Positions 52,377 through 61,113 of a stretch of 64,000 nucleotides of DNA are shown in pieces. Position numbers and translations under genes: made by a program. Position 1 is the first letter of the stretch. The number at the start of each line of letters is the position of its first letter. Location: assembly GCF_004349215.1 (NCBI RefSeq), contig NZ_SMKU01000010.1:1-64000 (forward strand), in the 5' to 3' direction. The notes beneath the pieces were generated by a model, which searched no databases, was not told the origin of the DNA, and worked only from the letters and a program-made list of their open reading frames with translations. Source of the DNA: Actinomadura rubrisoli (GTDB taxonomy: Bacteria > Actinomycetota > Actinomycetes > Streptosporangiales > Streptosporangiaceae).

Positions 52377-53099
52377 ATGGGAGTCGCAGCACTGAGTTTT
52401 AGAGGCGCTGTGGGGGTTGGCACGCGAGAGAACGCCCCCGAGGCCGAATGGGCGCCGCCGTCCTGGGACGAGGTCGTCCGCGAGCATTCCGCGCGCGTGT
52501 ACCGGCTCGCCTACCGTTTGACCGGCAACCAGCACGACGCGGAGGACCTCACTCAGGAGGTCTTCGTCCGCGTCTTCCGCTCCCTGTCGAACTACACGCC
52601 AGGGACGTTCGAAGGCTGGCTGCACCGGATCACCACGAACCTGTTCCTCGACATGGCGCGACGCCGCCAGCGCATCCGCTTCGAGGGCCTCGCCGACGAC
52701 GCCGCCGAGCGGCTCCAGGGCCGCGAGCCCACCCCGGCGCAGGCGTTCGACGACAACAACTTCGACGCCGACGTCCAGGCGGCCCTCGACGCCCTGGCCC
52801 CCGAGTACCGGGCGGCCGTGGTGCTGTGCGACATCGAGGGCCTGTCCTACGAGGAGATCTCCGCGACCCTCGGCGTCAAGCTGGGAACCGTCCGCAGCCG
52901 CATCCACCGCGGCCGGGCCCAGCTGCGCGCCGCGCTGGAGCACCGCGCGCCGACGCGGCGCCGGCCGGGCACGAGGAACGAGTACCAGCTCATGACCGCG
53001 GAGACGGCCGAGGCCGCCGAATCGGCCGCGACGGCCGAGCCCGCGCACACCGCCGGCGTGCCGGCCGGAGGCGTCCGGCCACAGCCGGAGGCCGTGTAA
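52377..53099 (+). CDS. sigE: ECF RNA polymerase sigma factor SigE
   Basis: 240 aa from ATG 52377 (GTG 52407 is an alternative with closer Shine-Dalgarno). Region 2 '[57 protein letters not shown]' and region 4 '[42 protein letters not shown]' are very close to mycobacterial SigE. It heads the envelope stress operon with a zinc anti-sigma, an RseB-like protein, HtrA and TatB, and is divergent from the O-methyltransferase. Confidence 0.95.
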   Translation: MGVAALSFRGAVGVGTRENAPEAEWAPPSWDEVVREHSARVYRLAYRLTGNQHDAEDLTQEVFVRVFRSLSNYTPGTFEGWLHRITTNLFLDMARRRQRIRFEGLADDAAERLQGREPTPAQAFDDNNFDADVQAALDALAPEYRAAVVLCDIEGLSYEEISATLGVKLGTVRSRIHRGRAQLRAALEHRAPTRRRPGTRNEYQLMTAETAEAAESAATAEPAHTAGVPAGGVRPQPEAV

Positions 53100-53239
53100 A
53101 ACGGAAACGACCGCGCGCGACAACGGGACCGCGCGTGACCGAATGAAACGACGAGGTGCATCATGACGGAGCGGAGCGAGGGCATGAGCGCAGCGTTCGC
53201 CGGGGGGTGTGGGGGATCGTCCTCCCGCAAGGAGTCCGA

Positions 53240-53851
53240 GTGAGCTGTCTGGGGGAGCGGCTGACCGCTCTGGTCGACGGAGAGCTGGGGCATGAGGAGC
53301 GCGAACGCGCCCTCGCCCACATCGCGGGCTGCGCCCCATGCCGGACCGAGGCGGAAGGGCTGCGCCGGCTGAAGGGCCGGCTGCGGGGCCTGGCCGACCT
53401 CCCCGCCACCGACGGCGCCGACGACCTCCCGTCCGACGACTTCCTGACCCGGCTGCGCTCGATGGGGCCGCCCGCCGAGCCCGCGCCCCCGGCACCGCCC
53501 GCCGGGCCGCTCGCGGGAGCGCAGACCAGGCCGCTGCGATCGTCCCTCCGCGCGGGCAGGCCGTCCTCCGCCGCCCGTCCCCGCGACAACCGCCCGTCCG
53601 GCCGCGCCGCCGCCGCCGTCGCCGTGGCCCACCGGCAGCCGCGCCGCCGCTACCTGGTCGTGGGCGCCGCGACCCTGTTCCTCGGCCTCGGCACCGCGTC
53701 CTACGCCGCCGGCGGACGCCAAGAGGCGCCCACCGTCACGCCCGCGTTCGACCGGTTCGCCGTCGAGCACGCACTGACCTCCGGTGACGCGCCGATGACC
53801 GACCCCCTCACGGACCCGGTCAACCAGGTCCAGACGTCTCCGGGGCCGTGA
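53240..53851 (+). CDS. rseA: anti-sigma-E factor (zinc-binding, RseA-like)
   Basis: 203 aa from GTG 53240, five bases after AAGGAG. The ZAS domain is at the start: 'LTALVDGELGHEERERALAHIAGCAPC' gives the H-x3-C-x2-C zinc motif (H about 29, C 33 and C 36). A long Pro/Ala/Arg linker is followed by a membrane helix ('YLVVGAATLFLGLGTASYAAG', residues ~138-158) and a short external tail. It should hold SigE inactive. Its stop overlaps the RseB-like gene by 4 bp. Confidence 0.9.
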   Translation: MSCLGERLTALVDGELGHEERERALAHIAGCAPCRTEAEGLRRLKGRLRGLADLPATDGADDLPSDDFLTRLRSMGPPAEPAPPAPPAGPLAGAQTRPLRSSLRAGRPSSAARPRDNRPSGRAAAAVAVAHRQPRRRYLVVGAATLFLGLGTASYAAGGRQEAPTVTPAFDRFAVEHALTSGDAPMTDPLTDPVNQVQTSPGP

Positions 53852-54960
53852 TCGCGGGAACCGGTACCAGCCGGGCGCACCGATGCGCCCTGATCGCCGG
53901 TGCGCTGGCGGGAGTGATCGCGCTCGCCGGAGCCCTCTCGGGCGACACCGGCGCCGTCCGGCGCGCCCGCAGCGATCCGGAGGCCGTGGGGCTGCTGCGC
54001 GCCGCCGCCGACGCCGCGCGCCGCGTCCCCTACGAGGGTCGGCGCTTCTTCACCACGTGGAACCGCAGCCGGTCCGCCACGTCCCAGGTCACGGTGTCCC
54101 ACACGCCGGGCGCGGGCATCAGCTACCGGTCGGGGACGGGCGCCGAGGGCCACCGCTCCGACTTCGCGGCGGGCGAGACGACGGGCTTCACCGCCGAGAC
54201 CCTGCACATGCTGACCCGCAACTACACGGTGGTCCGGGGGGCCGACGCGTCGGTCTGCGGCCGCCGCGCCCGCGTCGTGGAGGCCCGCCGGACCGACGGC
54301 AGCGCCGCCGGGCGCTTCTGGATCGACTCCGAGACCGGCCTGATGCTGCACCGGGAGCTGATCGACGCCACCGGCCGCCGCGTCGTCGCCACCGGCTTCG
54401 CCGAGATCCGCTTCGCCGCGCCGCGCACCGACCCGTACGCGCTCCGCGCCGGCCGCCCCCCGGCCCGCGGCGCCGAACGCGCCCTCCCCGAGATGGCGGG
54501 CTCCGCCGCCGACAGCCCGGCCGCCTGGGAGGACCGCCTGGAGCGTGACGAGCTGGCCGGCCTCCGCGACGACGGCTGGCCCGCCCCCCAGGACCTGCCG
54601 GGCCGCCTCACCCTCTACGACGCCCGCCGCGACGTCCGGGGCGGCGGCGCCCTCCACCTCAGCTACTCCGACGGCCTGGCCTCGGTGTCGGTCTTCGTCC
54701 AGCGCGGCAGGCTCGACGAGCGGAGCCTCACCGGCTGGCAGAAGAGCGTCCGCCGGGGCCGGACGGTCTTCCGGCGCGAGGCCCTGCGGCACTGGGCCGT
54801 CTCGGCTGGCGGCGGCTACGTCTACACCGTCCTCACCGACGTCCCGCAGAGCACCGCCGAGGCGGTCGCCGTCGAGCTGCCCCGCGACCGCACCCCCTTC
54901 TGGACGCGCGTCGGACGGGGCGCCAGCCGCCTCGGCTCCCACGCCAACCCCTTCGACTAG
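53848..54960 (+). CDS. RseB/MucB-like periplasmic-side regulatory protein
   Basis: 370 aa from GTG 53848 in a GTGA overlap. An N-terminal signal/anchor (residues ~12-32) precedes a lipid-carrier-like domain: 'VPYEGRRFFTTWNRSRSATSQVTVSHTPG', 'GFTAETLHMLTRNYTVV', 'CGRRARVVEARRTDGSAAGRFWIDSETGLMLHRELID', as in MucB/RseB N-terminal domains. The C-terminal part ('LTLYDARRDVRGGGALHLSYSDGLASVSVFVQ') matches the second RseB domain. RseB shields the anti-sigma from proteolysis and senses envelope damage; the position between rseA and htrA supports this. Confidence 0.85.
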   Translation: MIAGTGTSRAHRCALIAGALAGVIALAGALSGDTGAVRRARSDPEAVGLLRAAADAARRVPYEGRRFFTTWNRSRSATSQVTVSHTPGAGISYRSGTGAEGHRSDFAAGETTGFTAETLHMLTRNYTVVRGADASVCGRRARVVEARRTDGSAAGRFWIDSETGLMLHRELIDATGRRVVATGFAEIRFAAPRTDPYALRAGRPPARGAERALPEMAGSAADSPAAWEDRLERDELAGLRDDGWPAPQDLPGRLTLYDARRDVRGGGALHLSYSDGLASVSVFVQRGRLDERSLTGWQKSVRRGRTVFRREALRHWAVSAGGGYVYTVLTDVPQSTAEAVAVELPRDRTPFWTRVGRGASRLGSHANPFD

Positions 54961-54988
54961 GAGTGGCCGCGGTGCGGGGGGTACGTAC

Positions 54989-55050
54989 GGTCGGTCGGGG
55001 TTGGTTGGTTGGGGCAACCGGGAGGTCGGTCGGGGTTGGTTGGTTGGGGC
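54989..55050 (+). repeat. 27-bp direct repeat with G-quadruplex motifs upstream of htrA
   Basis: Two identical 27-bp copies (54989-55015 and 55024-55050, period 35 bp) each contain GGGGTTGGTTGGTTGGGG (54997-55014 and 55032-55049), a sequence of four G-tracts with TT loops able to form a two-tier quadruplex. They lie between the RseB-like gene and htrA. A -10-like TATGCT at 55061-55066 follows the second copy. Confidence 0.85.
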
Positions 55051-55133
55051 GAAGAGGTCTTATGCTCGCCACATGCCCCGCGGGGCACGATGAGCGCGGA
55101 TGACGAGAACCATGCTCGGTAGGAGAGATGGGG

Positions 55134-56888
55134 ATGACGGAAGACAACCGCGGGCCGGTCAAGGCGCGGCCGGAGGACGACGACGTCGTCCCCGGCGACG
55201 GGCCTGAGCGGCAGGAGGCGGCCGCTCCTCCCGAGACGGTGGCCGACCAGGAGATCCCGCTGGAGCAGCCGGGGGCCGGGGCGGCGGAGCCGGAACCGGA
55301 GGCCGAGCCCGACAGCGGCTCCGACCGGCTGGTGGCCGGTGGCTTCGCTCCGCCGGACGGTCCGCTCGGGGAACCGCGGGACACGCCGCAGGACATGCCC
55401 ATGTACGACACGCCTCCACGGGACATGGGACCGCAGGAGGTACCGCTCCAGGACGTGCCTCCGCGCGACATGCCGCAGCCGCCACCGCCCGTGCCGCTGG
55501 ACAAGCCGTTCATGGACGGCCCCGAAGGGCGCCCGCGCCCCGGGTTCGTCCCGCACCACCAGGATCCGCGTGCGCAGGGCCAGCCGCCCTACGGTGGCTG
55601 GCCCCAGCAGTCCCACCAGGGCCCTCCGCCGCCCGGGGGCAGGCCGCCGATGGGCCCGGGAGGTCCGCCTCCCGCGCCGATGGGGCCGCCGCCGATGGGC
55701 GGGCCCCGTCCGATGGGCGCCTTCGGCCCGCCGCCCGGCGGCCCGAACTGGGCGCCGGTGCCCGCACTGCCGTCCTCGTCGGGCGGCGGGCCGGGCCTCG
55801 GGCTGCTGGCCGTGGTCGCGCTGATCGTGGCGCTGGTCGCCGGGGCCGTCGGCGCCGGGATCGGGGTCATGGCCACGGGCGACGATGACGACGGCGGCGC
55901 GGTGAGCCTCGGCGGCGGCACGAGCGGCGGCGACCCCAAGGTGCAGAACCGGCCGCCGGACTCGGTGGCGGGCGTGGCGCAGCGGGTGCTGCCCAGCGTC
56001 GTGTCGATCCGCGCGCAGTCCTCGCAGGGCGAGGTCGGCGGCACCGGCTTCATCGTCAACGGCGGCTACGTCATCACCAACAACCACGTCGTGGCCGGTG
56101 GCGGCGGCGGGCAGATCCAGATCGTCTTCAACGACAAGAAGACGCTGCCCGCCACGGTCAAGGGCACCGACCCGAGCTCGGACGTCGCGGTCCTCAAGCC
56201 GGAGGGCCAGCACTCCCTGCCCGCGCTGCAGGTCGGCGACTCCGCGGCCATCGCGGTCGGCGACCCGGTGATCGCGATCGGCTCGCCGCTCGGCCTGCAG
56301 GGCTCGGTCACCACCGGCATCGTCAGCTCCCTCAACCGCGCCGTGCCGACGCAGGGCGAGGGCGGCTCAGACGCCTCCTACCTCAACGCGATCCAGACCG
56401 ACGCGGCGATCAACCCGGGCAACTCGGGCGGGCCGCTGGTGGACGCGAAGGGCCGCGTGATCGGCATCAACACCGCCATCGCGACCCTCGGCGGCCAGTC
56501 GATGGGCGGGGGCCAGGGCGGCAGCATCGGCCTCGGCTTCGCGATCCCGATCAACCAGGGCAAGCGGGTCGCCGAGGAGATCATCCGGTCCGGCGCCGTC
56601 AAGCAGGCCAAGCTCGGCGTGCTCCCCGACCCCCGCTACCAGCAGGGCGGTGCGCGGATCATGCAGCAGCCGGTCAACGGGCAGGACCCGGTGACCAAGA
56701 ACGGCCCGGCCGACAAGGCGGGCCTGAAGCCCGGCGACGTGATCATCACGCTGGACGGCAAGCCCATCGAGGACGCGACCGACCTGATCGCCCAGATCCG
56801 CAGCCGGGCGCCCGGCGACCGGATCAAGCTGACGTACCAGCGTGCGGGCAAGGAGGCCACGGTCGAGGTCACGCTGGCGGCCGACTAG
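55134..56888 (+). CDS. htrA: HtrA/DegP-type serine protease with PDZ domain
   Basis: 584 aa from ATG 55134 (AGGAG 8 nt upstream; ATG 55128 is too close to it). A ~220-residue acidic, Pro/Gly/Met-rich cytoplasmic head precedes one membrane helix (residues ~222-248). The external trypsin-like domain has the triad in 'VITNNHVVAGG' (His), 'SSDVAVLKPEG' (Asp) and 'NPGNSGGPLVD' (Ser). A PDZ domain follows ('NGPADKAGLKPGDVIITLDGKPI'). It degrades or refolds damaged exported proteins and belongs to the SigE regulon. Confidence 0.94.
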   Translation: MTEDNRGPVKARPEDDDVVPGDGPERQEAAAPPETVADQEIPLEQPGAGAAEPEPEAEPDSGSDRLVAGGFAPPDGPLGEPRDTPQDMPMYDTPPRDMGPQEVPLQDVPPRDMPQPPPPVPLDKPFMDGPEGRPRPGFVPHHQDPRAQGQPPYGGWPQQSHQGPPPPGGRPPMGPGGPPPAPMGPPPMGGPRPMGAFGPPPGGPNWAPVPALPSSSGGGPGLGLLAVVALIVALVAGAVGAGIGVMATGDDDDGGAVSLGGGTSGGDPKVQNRPPDSVAGVAQRVLPSVVSIRAQSSQGEVGGTGFIVNGGYVITNNHVVAGGGGGQIQIVFNDKKTLPATVKGTDPSSDVAVLKPEGQHSLPALQVGDSAAIAVGDPVIAIGSPLGLQGSVTTGIVSSLNRAVPTQGEGGSDASYLNAIQTDAAINPGNSGGPLVDAKGRVIGINTAIATLGGQSMGGGQGGSIGLGFAIPINQGKRVAEEIIRSGAVKQAKLGVLPDPRYQQGGARIMQQPVNGQDPVTKNGPADKAGLKPGDVIITLDGKPIEDATDLIAQIRSRAPGDRIKLTYQRAGKEATVEVTLAAD

Positions 56889-56945
56889 ACCCCCCGAAGG
56901 GGACTGATGTTCAGGTCCGGTTCGTCCGGGCTGGGGATACGCTAA

Positions 56946-56974
56946 GGGGGCCGGCCCTTGCTGGGCCGGTCCCC
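56946..56974 (+). terminator. strong hairpin between htrA and tatB
   Basis: A 12-bp stem (56946-56957 with 56963-56974, one G-T pair) closes on a TTGCT loop. No T-run follows, so it may be a terminator or an attenuating processing site between htrA and tatB. Confidence 0.7.
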
Positions 56975-56995
56975 TGCTGCTTAGTGGAGGACGGT

Positions 56996-57343
56996 TTGTT
57001 CGACGTCGGACTCGGCGAGATGGCGGTGCTCGTCGTCCTCGCGCTCGTCATCTTCGGAGACAAGCTGCCCCAGGTCGCCGGGCAGGCGGGCCGCATGCTG
57101 CGACAGTTCCGCGAGATGGCCAACAGCGCCAAGTCGGATCTCCAGCAGGGCCTCGGCCCGGAGTTCAAGGACTTCGACATCGCCGACCTCAACCCGAAGA
57201 CGTTCGTCCGCAAGCACCTCTTCGAGGACGACGACGGGCCCCTGAGCAACGGCCGCCTGTTCGACGACGACCCGCCCTACGTGACGAGCCCCGGCGGCCT
57301 CGCCTACGGCGAGCGCCCACCCTTCGACGCTGAAGCCACCTAA
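56996..57343 (+). CDS. tatB: Sec-independent protein translocase TatB
   Basis: 115 aa from TTG 56996, which has GGAGG five bases upstream and gives the usual F-D-V-G-L-G-E-M start. One membrane helix ('AVLVVLALVIFGDKLPQVAGQAGRML') ends in the F-G-x-x-x-L-P hinge and an amphipathic helix follows. The tail is acidic. TatB recognises twin-arginine signal peptides with TatC. sigE-rseA-htrA-tatB order is as in M. tuberculosis. Confidence 0.92.
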   Translation: MFDVGLGEMAVLVVLALVIFGDKLPQVAGQAGRMLRQFREMANSAKSDLQQGLGPEFKDFDIADLNPKTFVRKHLFEDDDGPLSNGRLFDDDPPYVTSPGGLAYGERPPFDAEAT

Positions 57344-57382
57344 AGGTCGGAGCCCCGCCAAGCCCCGCGCAGAGGCTCCAGC

Positions 57383-58522
57383 TCAGCGGCCCTTGGGGGA
57401 GATTCCGAGGGACATTCCGGCTAGGCCGCGGGAGCGGCCGGCCAGTTTGTCGGCGATGGTGCGCAGTTCCTTGGCGGCGCCCGCGTCCGGGTCGGACAGG
57501 ACGAGCGGGACGCCGTTGTCGCCGCCCTCGCGCAGCCGCAGGTCGATCTGGACCTGGCCGAGCAGCGGGACGCGGGTGCCGAGCGTCTTGGTGAGGGCGT
57601 CGGCGACGTTCTGGCCGCCGCCGGTGCCGAAGATGTCCTGCCGCTCGCCGCAGTGCGCGCAGGTGAGGTAGGACATGTTCTCGATGACGCCGACGACCTG
57701 CTGGTGGGTCTGGGCGGCGATGGCGCCGGCCCGCTCGGCCACCTCGGCGGCGGCCTGCTGCGGGGTGGTGACCACCAGGATCTCCGCGGACGGCAGCAGC
57801 TGCGCGACGGAGATCGCGATGTCGCCGGTGCCCGGGGGCAGGTCCATCAGCAGGATGTCGAGGTCGCCCCAGTACACGTCGGCGAGGAACTGCTGCAGGG
57901 CGCGGTGCAGCATGGGGCCGCGCCACACGACCGGCTGGTTCCCGGCGGTGAACATGCCCACCGAGATGACCTTCACGTCATGCGCCGACGGCGGCATGAT
58001 CATGTCTTCGACCTTGGTGGGGGACTGGTCCACGCCCAGCATCCGCGGCACGGAGTGGCCGTAGATGTCGGCGTCGACGACGCCCACCTTGCGGCCCTGC
58101 GCGGCGAGCGAGGCCGCGAGGTTGACCGTCACCGACGACTTGCCGACGCCGCCCTTGCCGCTCGCCACGGCGTAGACCTTGGTCAGCGAGTTCGGGTTGG
58201 CGAAGGGGATCTCCTTGGCCGCCTCGCCGCCGCGCAGCTTGGTCTGGAGCCCCTTGCGCTGCTCCTCGCTCATCACATCCAGCTCGACCTCGACCGAGGC
58301 GACGCCGTCGAGCCGGGCGACGGCCTCGGTGACGGTCCTGGTGAGGGTGTCCTTCATGGGACATCCGGCCACGGTCAGGAAGATGCCGACGCGGACGGTG
58401 CCGTCCGCCGCGATGTCGACGCTCTTGACCATGTCGAGCTCGGTGATGGGCTTGCGGATCTCAGGATCGTTCACCGTGGCGAGGGCCGCGGTCACCTGCT
58501 CGGTCGTCAGCTGGGAGGACAT
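57383..58522 (-). CDS. mrp: Mrp/NBP35-family P-loop ATPase, Fe-S cluster carrier
   Basis: 379 aa. An N-terminal DUF59/MIP18 domain ('VTAALATVNDPEIRKPITELDMV', 'TVAGCPMKDTL') is fused to the ATPase with deviant Walker A S-G-K-G-G-V-G-K-S-S (residues ~119-128), 'VVDADIYGHSVPRMLG' and 'LLMDLPPGTGD'. C-A-H-C-G in the C-terminal part is the C-x-x-C that bridges the Fe-S cluster between subunits. It delivers clusters to apoproteins. It converges with tatB. Confidence 0.94.
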   Translation of the reverse strand: MSSQLTTEQVTAALATVNDPEIRKPITELDMVKSVDIAADGTVRVGIFLTVAGCPMKDTLTRTVTEAVARLDGVASVEVELDVMSEEQRKGLQTKLRGGEAAKEIPFANPNSLTKVYAVASGKGGVGKSSVTVNLAASLAAQGRKVGVVDADIYGHSVPRMLGVDQSPTKVEDMIMPPSAHDVKVISVGMFTAGNQPVVWRGPMLHRALQQFLADVYWGDLDILLMDLPPGTGDIAISVAQLLPSAEILVVTTPQQAAAEVAERAGAIAAQTHQQVVGVIENMSYLTCAHCGERQDIFGTGGGQNVADALTKTLGTRVPLLGQVQIDLRLREGGDNGVPLVLSDPDAGAAKELRTIADKLAGRSRGLAGMSLGISPKGR

Positions 58523-58608
58523 GGGTCCATGGTATGAACTCCGGAGCCGTACCCCTAATCCGGGTGTCCGCCCCCTCGCGGCCTGGACGGCGGCCGTACC
58601 ATCGGGGC

Positions 58609-59109
58609 GTGACCACGCCGCCCAGCGCCATCTCGGCCGCCGAGCTGACCGTCTGGCGGACGATGCTCCGCGCCCAGGTGCGCATCTCCCGCCGGCTCCA
58701 GGCCGACCTGCTGGCCCACCACGACCTCGCGCTCGGCTCCTACGACGTGCTCATGCACCTCGGGGAGGCGCCGGACGGGCGGCTCCGGATGAACGACCTG
58801 GCCGACCGGGTGCTGCTGTCGCGCAGCGGCCTGACCCGGCTGGTCGACCGGCTGCAGCGGGAGGGGCTGGTCGTCCGCCAGTCCTGCACGAGCGACGCGC
58901 GGGGCCTGTTCGCGGTGCTCACCGCGGCGGGCCGCGCCCGCCTGGACGCGGCCACCCCCACCTACCGACAGGGCGTGCGCGACTACGTGCTCAGCAGGCT
59001 GGACGAGGACGACCTGCGCGTCTTCGGGCACATCCTCGGCAAGCTCGCCGACGAGCCGGCGGAGCGGGCGGGCCGGGGGACGGGCGGCGTGTCGCGGATC
59101 ACGGCCTGA
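58609..59109 (+). CDS. MarR-family transcriptional regulator
   Basis: 166 aa from GTG 58609. The winged helix is clear: 'LALGSYDVLMHLGEAPDGRLRMNDLADRVLLSRSGLTRLVDRLQREGLVVRQ' followed by the D-A-R-G wing region 'SCTSDARGLFAVLTAAGRARL'. MarR proteins sense small phenolic or oxidant molecules. No obvious target adjoins; it is divergent from mrp. Confidence 0.9.
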   Translation: MTTPPSAISAAELTVWRTMLRAQVRISRRLQADLLAHHDLALGSYDVLMHLGEAPDGRLRMNDLADRVLLSRSGLTRLVDRLQREGLVVRQSCTSDARGLFAVLTAAGRARLDAATPTYRQGVRDYVLSRLDEDDLRVFGHILGKLADEPAERAGRGTGGVSRITA

Positions 59110-59119
59110 CGGTCCCCGG

Positions 59120-59605
59120 CTACAGCGGGGAGTGCTGGTCCTTGGCGTCCGCCTCCTTGAGGATCTGCTGGAGCTCCGAGCGGAGGAAGTCGCGGGTCAC
59201 GACCTCGCTGAGGGCGATCCGCAGCCCGGCGATCTCCCGGGTGAGGTACTCGGTGTCGGCGATGGTCCGCTCGTTGCGGGAGCGGTCCTGCTCGTACTGG
59301 ACGCGGTCCCGGTCGTCCTGCCGGTTCTGGGCCAGCAGGATCAACGGCGCGGCGTAGGACGCCTGGAGCGACAGCATCAGGGTCAGGAAGATGAACGGGT
59401 ACGGGTCGAACCGCAGCGCGGACGGGGCCACCAGGTTCCAGCCGATCCACAGGGCGACGAACACCGTCATGTAGACCAGGAACCGGGCGGTGCCCAGGAA
59501 CCGTGCGATCCGCTCGGACAGGCGCCCGAAGGACTCGGGGTCGTAGTGGGGCCGCGGCACGAGCGTGCGGCGGATCTCGCGCGGCTGGTCCAGGCGTGTC
59601 GTCAT
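59120..59605 (-). CDS. DUF1003 membrane protein
   Basis: 161 aa from ATG 59605, overlapping the upstream stop by ATGA. The family text is 'FGRLSERIARFLGTARFLVYMTVFVALWIGWNL' and 'DPYPFIFLTLMLSLQASYAAPLILLAQNRQDDRDRVQYEQD', with two membrane helices and a coiled-coil tail. DUF1003 function is not established; Rv1231c next to the MgtE-like Rv1232c has the same arrangement (from memory), which suggests a joint role in ion transport. Confidence 0.9.
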   Translation of the reverse strand: MTTRLDQPREIRRTLVPRPHYDPESFGRLSERIARFLGTARFLVYMTVFVALWIGWNLVAPSALRFDPYPFIFLTLMLSLQASYAAPLILLAQNRQDDRDRVQYEQDRSRNERTIADTEYLTREIAGLRIALSEVVTRDFLRSELQQILKEADAKDQHSPL

Positions 59606-60972
59606 GGGTTCCCTCCGGTGCCCCGGAGGGCCTCTTCCTCGGGGTCGGCGGACACCTCGGCGCCGGCGTCCATCACGCTCTCCCGCCAGTCCTCGGGCAG
59701 CAGGTGGTCGAGCACGTCGTCGATGGTCACCGCGCCGAGCAGGTGGCCGTTCTCGTCCACGACCGCGCCGGCGACCAGGTTGTAGGTGGCGAGGTACATC
59801 GCGACCGCCTCCAGCGACATGGTCGGGCGCAGCGGGTCCAGCTCGGCGTCGACGATGCCGCTGACCAGGGTCGGCGGCGGCTCGCGCAGCAGCCGCTGGA
59901 AGTGCACCGTGCCGAGGTAGCGGCCGGTCGGGGTGGCGGTCGGCGGCCGGCACACGTACACCTGCGCGGCGAGGGCGGGGTTCAGGTCGGGGTTGCGGAT
60001 CTGGGCGAGCGCCTCGGCGACGGTCGCGTCCGGCGCGATGATCACCGGATCCGTGGTCATCAGCCCGCCCGCGGAGTCGTCGGCGTAGGTCAGCAGCCGC
60101 CGCACCGGCGCCGCGTCCTGCGGCTGCATCAGCGTCAGCAGCTGCTCGCGCTGCTCGGTGGGCAGCTCGCCGAGCAGGTCGGCGGCGTCGTCGGGGCCCA
60201 TGGCCTCCAGCACGTCGGCGGCCCGGTCCACCTCCAGCTTGCCGAGGATCTCGATCTGGTCGTCCTCGGGCAGCTCCTCCAGGACGTCGGCGAGCCGCTC
60301 GTCGTCCAGCGCGACGGCGACCTCGGTGCGCCGCTTCTCGGGCAGCTCGTGGACGAAGTTGGCGAGGTCGGCGGGCTTCATCCGCTCGAACGCCGCGATC
60401 AGCCCGGCCGCGCCCTGGCCGTGCTCGACGGCGGAGAAGCCCTCCACCGCGTCCCAGTTCACGATCAGGCTCTCGCCGCGGCGCCGCAGCCCCCGGCCGC
60501 GCACGCCGCGCACGCCGGGCCGCTCGGAGCGCTCCCCGCGCCCGGCGACGCGGCCGCGGCCGCCGGCCCGGCTGACGGCGACCTTGCCGACCAGCCAGTC
60601 CCGGGTGCGGGTCGGCTCCATCGCCACGTCCACCACCGAGACCGGCTCGCCGGTGTCGCGGAAGCGGATCGTCCGGTCGAGCAGCTCGGCGATGACGAGG
60701 GTCTCGGAGTCGCGCTTCTGGAAGCGCCGGACGTTCAGCCGACCGTCGAAGATGATCGCGTCGGCCTCGATGACCGTGACCCGGGTGATCGGCAGGAACA
60801 CCGGCCGGCGCGGCGCCACCTCCACCACCAGGCCGAGGACGCGCGGGGGACGGGGGGCGAGGCGCAGCGCGACCACGACGTCGCGGACGCGGCCGACCTG
60901 GTCGCCCGCCGGGTCGAACACCGCGACCCCGGCGAGGCGGGCGATGAACACCCGTGTCGGAGCTCCGCTCAT
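59602..60972 (-). CDS. MgtE-intracellular-domain/CBS protein with PRC-barrel
   Basis: 456 aa from ATG 60972. The N-terminal ~170 residues hold PRC-barrel-like text ('GDQVGRVRDVVVALRLAPRPPRVLGLVVEV') in two halves separated by an Arg/Gly-rich linker. Then the MgtE N domain ('ADLANFVHELPEKRRTEVAVALDDERLADVLEELPEDDQIEIL') and paired CBS domains ('GGLMTTDPVIIAPDATVAEALAQIR'; 'GAVVDENGHLLGAVTIDDVLDHLLPEDW'). The transmembrane channel of MgtE is absent, so it may be a Mg2+ sensor that works with the overlapping DUF1003 gene. Confidence 0.9.
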   Translation of the reverse strand: MSGAPTRVFIARLAGVAVFDPAGDQVGRVRDVVVALRLAPRPPRVLGLVVEVAPRRPVFLPITRVTVIEADAIIFDGRLNVRRFQKRDSETLVIAELLDRTIRFRDTGEPVSVVDVAMEPTRTRDWLVGKVAVSRAGGRGRVAGRGERSERPGVRGVRGRGLRRRGESLIVNWDAVEGFSAVEHGQGAAGLIAAFERMKPADLANFVHELPEKRRTEVAVALDDERLADVLEELPEDDQIEILGKLEVDRAADVLEAMGPDDAADLLGELPTEQREQLLTLMQPQDAAPVRRLLTYADDSAGGLMTTDPVIIAPDATVAEALAQIRNPDLNPALAAQVYVCRPPTATPTGRYLGTVHFQRLLREPPPTLVSGIVDAELDPLRPTMSLEAVAMYLATYNLVAGAVVDENGHLLGAVTIDDVLDHLLPEDWRESVMDAGAEVSADPEEEALRGTGGNP

Positions 60973-61113
60973 GAGGGGGACATTACCCGTGATCATGCAG
61001 CTCATCCGGGGCGGCGGCGGTGCGGTGCGCATCACACCCGCGGGCGTGCCGCACCCCGGGCGGGCCCGCCGTCCAGGGGGTGGCAGGATGGGGAGCATGG
61101 GACGGAGGCCGTC

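Noticed and set aside
59503..61113. Plus-strand frame running into sigJ from far upstream
   Set aside because: It is antisense to the MgtE-like gene; ATG 61114 with GGAGG is the credible sigJ start.
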